In this document: positions 57,184 to 64,000 of the stretch, piece by piece
How positions within the stretch are numbered: the stretch's first letter is position 1
How the letters are laid out: each line of letters begins with the position of its first letter
DNA from: Zanthoxylum bungeanum
Lineage: Eukaryota > Streptophyta > Magnoliopsida > Sapindales > Rutaceae
DNA length: 64,000 nucleotides
NCBI GenBank assembly: GCA_019454045.1
Contig: SKCR01021395.1
Location: forward strand, 1-64,000
Reading direction: 5' to 3'
Program-made: the position numbers and the translations under genes
The notes under the pieces: generated by a model
Database searches by the model: none
What the model was told of the DNA's origin: nothing
What the model saw: the letters and a program-made list of their open reading frames with translations, nothing else

Positions 57184-59373
57184 TGTTGGTTTCTAATATA
57201 GGTCCCAAGATCATTAAATCAAGCATAAATTCGCATGAATACATCAAAGGAATAAGGCGGAATTCATACTCACAATGAATGGTTTGATGCTAGGAAGAAC
57301 AAGATGTGTTTTCCTCCTTGTTGGTGCTCGGTTTGGCCTCCAAAAACAGCAGGGGCTGCTCGGTTTTGGTCCTCTTTGTGTCTCCAAAATTCGGCCATGG
57401 GTGGTCTCCATGGAAGCTCCAAGCTTCAAGCTCCAAAGTAGATTCCAAGCTCACAAACTCACTTCCCTATCACCTTTGTATAACCCATGGTGTGCTAGCA
57501 CTTATCATCTTCCTTGCTTCTCCTTTTGATTCGGTCAAACCAAGAAAAAGAATGAAGAAAACGGTTCCAAACCGTGAGAGAAGAAGAAGAAGAAAAGGAG
57601 AAGAGAAGGAGAAGAGAAAAAAGTAATGGTTTCACGTGAATGTGAATTGGAGAGAGAGAGAATAATTAGCCAATTAATTAATATAAAATGGCTTTTATTT
57701 TAAATTAAACAAAGACTTGGTGTTTAGTGTTTACCAAACCCAATACTTTGTGTATTGTGTTTTTAAAACACAATACATGGAGTTTGCCAACCAATACAAC
57801 ATTATATAATAAAATAATGTTAGTGGTGTGGTCCTACCACACATTAAATTCGAAATTCAAATTGGCAATTGCGGCAACGCGACGAAGCTCGGGTTCGGTT
57901 CCGTTAATTCCGAATTAACGAATTTTCCGTTGCGACGTAAATAATAATGCCTCGCAAAATTATAAAGTCGATCGCGAATTAATTCCGAATTAATTCGCTT
58001 GCCCGAAATTAAAATCCAATTTTAACTTTGCGTCGAAATCCAATTTCCGCTAATATATCAAATATATTATTTTATCGATTAATTCCAAATCAATCGTTCT
58101 CTCTCATTTTAATAATATTTTATCCCAGATAAAATATCTCCGTAATTAATCCCAGATTAATTTTCTCTCTTCTAATTAATATTTTATCCCAGATAAAATA
58201 TCTCCGTAATTAATCCCAGATTAATTTTCTCTTCTAATTAATATTTTATCCCAGATAAAATATCTCCGTAATTAATCCGAGATTAATTTTCTTTCTCTTC
58301 TAATTAATCCCAGATTAATAAAGTGCGAGTTATACGTCATCGGTGAATCATCGGGGAGCGACCCATGAGATCTCCGGATATGTTGGCAGTAAATATGGTC
58401 GTCGGACTATCCGAACACGTACGTACCTCGTACTACGTTTATACCGATTTACAAGACAAGGTTGGCTTCTAGCAAAGCGCCATGCCTACCCAATTCTCCA
58501 GAAATATCCTTATAGGAATATTATATCTATATCAAGCGTAGTATACCGTAGTATTGCGTATTTCTGTCCAGTATCAGATAATCAAGTGCTAGGCCTGGGG
58601 CTGGAATTGTGTCTGCCCCGTACGAAACACATGTCGGATGTCTGGTAACTAGTCTCTATAATCGGATATACATGACCTTGTCATAATATCCCGATAGCTC
58701 GAGCATTTGAGAGCACTAATACCGTATCCTACGTGACCATCATCTCCATATGACTGGAGTGACACTTCCGTCTTGACATCACACCCAACACACTACGATT
58801 CTCAATATACCCAGTATCGGCGTACGCAGAACCGGTTAAAGCACTGGACGACCTCAACTAAAGTATATTGATTGTCGTATGTATTAGCGGTGCAAGTCTC
58901 AGGTTAAGACCAAATACACCTACCCTGATTGCAGACTCCCCATAGACACATAGTCATACTACCAATGGGATTCCGCGGGGTCAATCCAGAGCGAAGCTGT
59001 TTCCCGTACCATCGGTGAAACACAACCTCCTATTACACTTGCATGAGTATCTTATACCCAAATATATGAGAACTATGCCGTTGTGCCCTCACAAACGCGC
59101 ACAAGCGTAATACTAGTCTTTTACGTATTTATCGATGTCCAATCTCGATAATACTCTGACTAGGGATATTTAATGATTTATCCTTCGTGGACTGATACTG
59201 TCTCATATCATTCTCCGTCCAGGAACAAATCATAGGGACCTCTCATCACTTATATATCTAGGTGATCTAATCACAAATGATAAGAGTGCAATCTCCTTTG
59301 TCACATAGTTAATTTGTACAACAACACCATGATCTGTACAAATAGTGACGCTATGGGTCATAATTGTCCAACA
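57184..59373 (-). repeat. Solo LTR of family L inserted in the copia 5' LTR
   Basis: It starts TGTTGGTTTCTAATATAGGT and ends GTCCAACA, with TSD CTTTC at 57179-57183 and 59374-59378. It carries the expanded module array at 58113-58320. Confidence 0.94.
58113..58320. repeat. Tandem modules of paired hairpins within an L LTR
   Basis: About three copies of a roughly 60-bp module made of ATTTTATC-CCA-GATAAAAT and TTAATC-CCA-GATTAA, separated by TCTCCGTAATT and TTTCTCTCTTC spacers. Both hairpins share the CCA loop. Other L LTRs carry one or two modules. Confidence 0.8.
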
Positions 59374-60122
59374 CTTTCGGCCAAAAGATTTCCGGAATAT
59401 ATTCTAAAATTTCTGGAAACAAAATCCAACCATATGGACTGACGAATCCTCATATTAACACACATCGATCTTCGTGAGCATCGGTCTATACCTAACAGTC
59501 ATCCAGAGGCCAGACCATGAAAGGTCTCTGACATGCATGGTATCAGGCACAGAGGATCACTCACAAGACCACCGTGGTGTCTCAAGTCAAAGGACCACAA
59601 TAACTACTCAACTCGAAAAGATAACTATTGACAGTTTTATGGAATATCTTTTATGAGTTAATTCAACATTCATTCAACTAATGAATATCTGCATTTCTAT
59701 ACGAACTTCCGCTAAGCTCACAGTCTGTTGAGACAAACCATATGTCCATTAGATATATAGACAATGCACTAGTCTTACCAATATAATGACCGACCCATGT
59801 CAATATATCTAGACTATGAATAATTTATATTCGAGAGAATGCATGATATTTATCAACACCATTTGCAACTCTTGCAACTATATCACCATATGTTGTAACT
59901 CTCGGGTCTTTACTAAATTCATATAAGGTTCTGAGTGTAACTCGAAATCTCTAACTCTTAGAGTAATCTAACAATTAGATTTACATTATATAAATAAAGT
60001 AAGAGTTTTACCATATTAATAAATAAATAACCATGACAAAATAAATATTATATTGCATAAATATCAAATATTCATACAAAAAGTGAATGGTGCTCGATCA
60101 CCATTTCCAACACTAATACCAT

Positions 60123-62188
60123 TGTTTGGTTTCTATTAAGTCCCAAGGATCATTTTAAAGCATTGAAACAAGTATGAATACATAATGAAATATGGCGGAA
60201 TCATACTCACAATGATCGGATTGGATGCGACGAAGAACAAAAATTGATTTTCTACCCTCTACATGTTCACGGCAGTTCACTGTCATTGCTCCTCCATTTT
60301 CGGCTTTGGATCATCTTCCAAGCTCCAAGATTTCATGGTGTGATTCCATGCTCGCGGGTGGGTTTCCCTATCACCTTCGTATGTCTCTTTGAGTGCTAGC
60401 TCTAGATGATTTTGCCACAAAATCACCTTGTTTCTCCTTCACTTGGTCTCGGTAGTGGGCTGCCAAACAAGAAGAAAAACAGCCCCTATTTGGGCGTGAG
60501 AGAGGCAATAAGAAATAGAAAGAGATTTGTGTGGTTGGTAGCTAATTTGTGTATCTAATACACTTTTTATTTTCCAAAAACCATTTACCATTTTTTCTTT
60601 TTCCAAAAAAAAATCAAACCATAAATGACAACCCCTTACATCAACTTCCATCAATCAATGAATAGTGACTGGTGTCAATCACTCAAAGTGAAAGACATCT
60701 ATCACTTGATTGACGGATGATGTGACACTAGATGTGACTAGTGATTTGACGCTTGATGTGACTAGCGTGCCGCACTCGAATTTGAAATGCGAATGCGCTC
60801 GTAAACAATCTCGGGCTCGGGTTCGCTAATACCAAATTAACAAATTTTCTGTTGCGTCGTAATTAAATCTAATTTAATTAAATAATCATGCCTATCATTA
60901 TTACTATTCACGTCGCTAAAGAATTAATTCTAAATTAACTCGTTCACCCGAATTAAAATCTAATTTTAATTCCGCGTCGAAATCCAATTTCGTTTAATAT
61001 ATATCGAATATATTAATTTTCCGATTAATTCCAAATTAATCGTTTTTCTCTCTTTTAATGATATTTTATCCCATATAAAATATCTCCGCAATTAAACCCA
61101 GAATAATTTTCTCTCTCATCTAATTCATCCCAGATTAATAAAGTGCGAGTCATACGTCATCGGTGAATCTTCGGGAAGCGACCAATGAGATCCCCGGATA
61201 TGTTGGCAGTAAATACGGTCGTCGGACTATCCGAACATGTAAGTACCCAGTACTACGTTTATACCGATTTAAAAGACAGGGTTGGCTTCTAGCAAAGCGC
61301 CATGCCTACCCACTTCTCCAGAAACATGCTTATAGGAATAAGCGATCTATATCAGGCGTAGTATACGTAGTATTGTGTATATCGATCCAGTATCGGATGG
61401 TCACGTGCTAGGCCTGGGGCTGGAATTGTGTCTGCCCCGTACGAAGCACATATCGGATGTCTTGTAACTAGTCTCTATAATCGGATATACATGACCTAGT
61501 CATAATATCCCGATAACTGCAGCATATAAGAGAACAAGTTCTGTATCCTACGTGATCATCATCTCCACTATAACTGAAGTATACTTCCGTCTTGACATTA
61601 CACCCAATACACTACGATTCTCAATATACCAGAAGAGGCTTACACAGAACCGGTTAAAGCCCTAAATGACCAAAACCAAAGTATATTGATTGTCGCAAGT
61701 ATTAGTGGTGCAAGTCTCAGGTTAAGACCAAATACACCTACCTTGATTTCGGACTTCCATAGACACATAGTTATACTACCAATGGAATTTCGAATGGGTC
61801 TATCCAGAGCGAAGCTGTTTTCCGTACCATCGGTAAAACACAACCTCCTATTACACTTGCATTAGTATCATATACTGAAATATATGAGAACTATGCCGTT
61901 ATGCCCTCACAACACGCACAAGTGTAATACTAGTCTTTTACGCATTATCGATGTCCAATCTCGATAATACTCTGACTAGGGATATTTAATGATTTATCCT
62001 TCGTGGATTGATATTGTCTCATATCATCTCAATCCGGGAACAAATCATAAGGACCTCCTATCATTTATACATCTTGGTGATCTAATCACAAATGATAAGA
62101 GAGCAATCTCATTTGTCACATAGTTAATTTGTACAACAACACCATGATCTGTACAAATAGTGACGCTATGGGTCATAATTGTCCAACA
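60123..62188 (-). repeat. 5' LTR of element A
   Basis: It starts TGTTTGG and ends GTCCAACA. It is 2066 bp, equal to the partner at 20058-22123. The PBS remnant ACCAT precedes it, and the TSD GCTCT follows. Confidence 0.92.
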
Positions 62189-62193
62189 GCTCT

Positions 62194-64000
62194 GTCACAG
62201 CTTAATCCTTAAGTAAGCCAACTCGATGATTTTGTCTTGGAGAATTGGATCGGTGGGTCTAACCAACCTAGATGTCTTAATCATACTCTGTGATTACTTC
62301 TTCGTACTCAACATGATATTGTTTTCTTCTTTCTTTCTTTCTTCTATTTCTTTTCTCTTTTCTTTTTCTTTTGAACTTTTTTTTCTTTTTTTCTTTCTTT
62401 CTCTTTTTCCGACACACCTACCATTTAAGGTAGCATTTCTCCTCACGGTGGTCATAATACTCGCCCATGGGTAGCTTCACGCTTATCGGTTATAGGTGGT
62501 CTATTTTTTATTTTTTCTTTGCTGAGACTTTTCTTCATTTCGAACCATATCATATATCGTAGCATAAGTAAACCAGGATGGACATCCAGGCAAATGGTCA
62601 TTCACTGATCTTCCATCTCTTCAACTAGTCATCTTGCTGACCACTCAGGCTTCCACTGCTAAGATCCCGTAATTAAGTGCTCGTGAGTCTAGCCGAGATC
62701 AACTACTCAAAATATCGGATGAGAGTACATCTCGCACTTATCGTTTCTATGGTTTCACCCCAAAGCAAACAATGTCATCACCGGACTTATGCCTAACTAT
62801 TAGGGATTAAAAACAAACAAATTTTTTTCCTTTTTTCCTTTTTTTTCCTTTTTTTTTCTTTTTTTTTAGGCCCCCAAATGCTCTTTTTATCCTTGCCGTA
62901 AAATTTTTTATTTCTCGGTTTCCTATTTTCCCCGACATCCAGGTTTGCTAAACTCTTCTTGATGAGTCTTCTTTTATCCCTAACCCAACGAATATCTATG
63001 ATGGCTTTTAAGACACAAGGGTTAACATGATGTGTGTATGCATGAGATGCATGAAATACGTGTGATGCATGGAATATATAAGTCGACCCATTACCATTTT
63101 AAAACATTTAATCATACTATTGCGAGGTGCAAACTTGTCCCAGTTGAAAAGGCCCAACAGGTTTACACTTTGTGATAACATGGTTAAACAACTCCAAATG
63201 ATAAGAGGCCTAAATGCAAAAATGGACCATTAGCATTTTAGAAGCTTTTGGCCCAATTTTCATAAAGCATGGACCCGTCCCAGTTTAAATGGCCCAACAA
63301 GTCCATAACTCGTGACAAAAGGTCCAACTGGATCCAAATGATGATGGTCCTAAATGCAAACATAAAGGAGTAGTTTATATTGGTCCTACAACTACGGTTC
63401 ATATGTGGGTTTATAGAGGTATAGACAAAGGCTCTCGTCGATGAAGGATTGCCCACAACTAGGTCTCCCCACTCAAGGGTCCGAGCGACCAGGTGAGCAC
63501 ACCTTTTTTATACACTATGGTACGTGCCAACGAGTTATGATGTGTGACTGACTGTCAAATGGATTCCCCATTGTAGATTCCCCAGAGGGAGGGCGGAGTG
63601 AACTCTCTTGAAAACCCAAGCCTCTTAGGCTCTTATCGCTTGGTGACAGGAATAAACAACGAGTCCTCCAAATTAGTCCATCACAGTAGGCTACGAGTAG
63701 ATGATTATCCAGGTGCCTTCACAACTTTTCCTTATAGAAAGGTAGTGAATGAAGGAAGACACCAAACCATTACCTAGCCTTAAAAATGCCTTTGATTAAA
63801 CCCCTTTCAACCCACGGTAGACACGGTTAACTAAAGCACAAATCGCAATCACTACAAGATATTATTTCGAGGGCAATTCTCTATCCCTAGTGGAGTCGCC
63901 AGACTTTAGGACACAGAAATCGGTGATGCTGTTCTAGGCTCGCGGCCTAGTTGGGAGTACGGAATAGCTCGCGGGGGAACTAAACCGGAGAAATAACATG
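62194..64000. repeat. Family F copy 2, right portion, non-coding
   Basis: Continues the F sequence interrupted by element A. It contains pyrimidine-rich tracts on the plus strand (62320-62410, CTTT-type; 62821-62869, T-rich with CC), a GCATGAGATGCATGAAATAC region near 63039, and paired blocks reading GGCCCAACA near 63150 and 63291. From 63907 it repeats the block at 16218. No protein motif; the 82-codon frame at 62226-62474 is a translation of the CTTT tract. Confidence 0.55.

Larger units (their letters stand above)
29802..60112 (-). mobile_element. Full-length Ty1/copia retrotransposon, interrupted by B and a solo LTR
   Basis: The LTRs are 29802-32331 (3', 2530 bp) and 55400-60112 (5', 2518 bp without the inserted solo LTR and its TSD). 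TSD CTAAT is at 29797-29801 and 60113-60117. Internal order on the minus strand is PBS (55386-55397), leader repeats, gag, protease, integrase, RT, RNase H, PPT (32332-32340), which is the copia order. By eye the LTRs differ by roughly fifteen substitutions and fewer than ten indels, so the insertion is fairly young. Element B splits gag. Confidence 0.95.
55400..60112 (-). repeat. 5' LTR of the copia element, interrupted by a solo L LTR
   Basis: The segments 55400-57183 and 59379-60112 together match 29802-32331. The interruption 57184-59373 plus one copy of CTTTC splits it. An 11-bp deletion relative to the 3' LTR lies near 59650. Confidence 0.94.
20058..62188 (-). mobile_element. Element A: family L non-autonomous retrotransposon, outermost level of the nest
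   Basis: The termini are LTRs at 20058-22123 and 60123-62188, each 2066 bp. A perfect 5-bp TSD GCTCT flanks it (20053-20057 and 62189-62193). The internal region is 22124-29801, with its last PBS bases at 60118-60122. Two later insertions split it: a solo LTR (23132-25117) and the copia element (29802-60112). The two LTRs show many point differences by eye, more than those of the copia or C, which agrees with A being the oldest insertion of the nest. Confidence 0.93.

Noticed and set aside
62226..62474. Frame rich in Ser, Phe and Leu resembling transmembrane segments
   Set aside because: It is a reading of a CTTT-type pyrimidine tract; no family motif.

Overview
This window is plant nuclear DNA, almost certainly from an angiosperm. 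It is AT-rich intergenic sequence built from LTR retrotransposons inserted into one another. I see no host gene, tRNA, rRNA or CRISPR array. Evidence for a plant is Ty1/copia pol motifs, primer-binding sites complementary to initiator-Met tRNA, Athila-type Ty3/gypsy remnants, and long non-autonomous elements with minisatellites. The only long open frame (33704-35233, minus) is a copia integrase.

The right two thirds is a four-level nest that can be read exactly from 5-bp target-site duplications (TSDs). A non-autonomous element A (minus, 20058-62188, TSD GCTCT) holds a solo LTR (23132-25117, TSD GCAGC) and a copia element (minus, 29802-60112, TSD CTAAT). The copia landed inside A's primer-binding site. 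It in turn holds element B (minus, 36037-54394, TSD GTTCC) within gag and a solo LTR (57184-59373, TSD CTTTC) within its 5' LTR. B holds element C (plus, 41749-50894, TSD ATCTC). A, B, C, the partial element D at the left edge and all solo LTRs belong to one family, called family L here. Twelve L LTRs (whole or partial) lie in 64 kb, plus an 11-bp LTR end at position 1.

Family L has intact LTRs, PBS and PPT around an internal region in which gag, protease, integrase, RT and RNase H are recognisable only as stop-ridden relics. It has nevertheless inserted recently, so it was probably mobilised in trans. The best-conserved non-LTR part is the leader: four spaced copies of a repeat containing the palindrome TTGGCCAA, followed by a 66-nt block with a conserved closing stem. 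The copia's own leader also has four spaced repeats, with a different 8-nt palindrome (CAATATTG).

The left third (1-20057) is older and more broken. In order it holds element D, a fragment of a G-rich dispersed family F, an Athila-type LTR with PPT and a pol fragment, two opposed L LTRs (one internally duplicated), a second Athila-type LTR with a cluster of G-boxes, an inverted LTR arm, a + strand copia RT/RNase H remnant, and a second F copy with three adjoining minisatellites. F resumes to the right of A (62194-64000).
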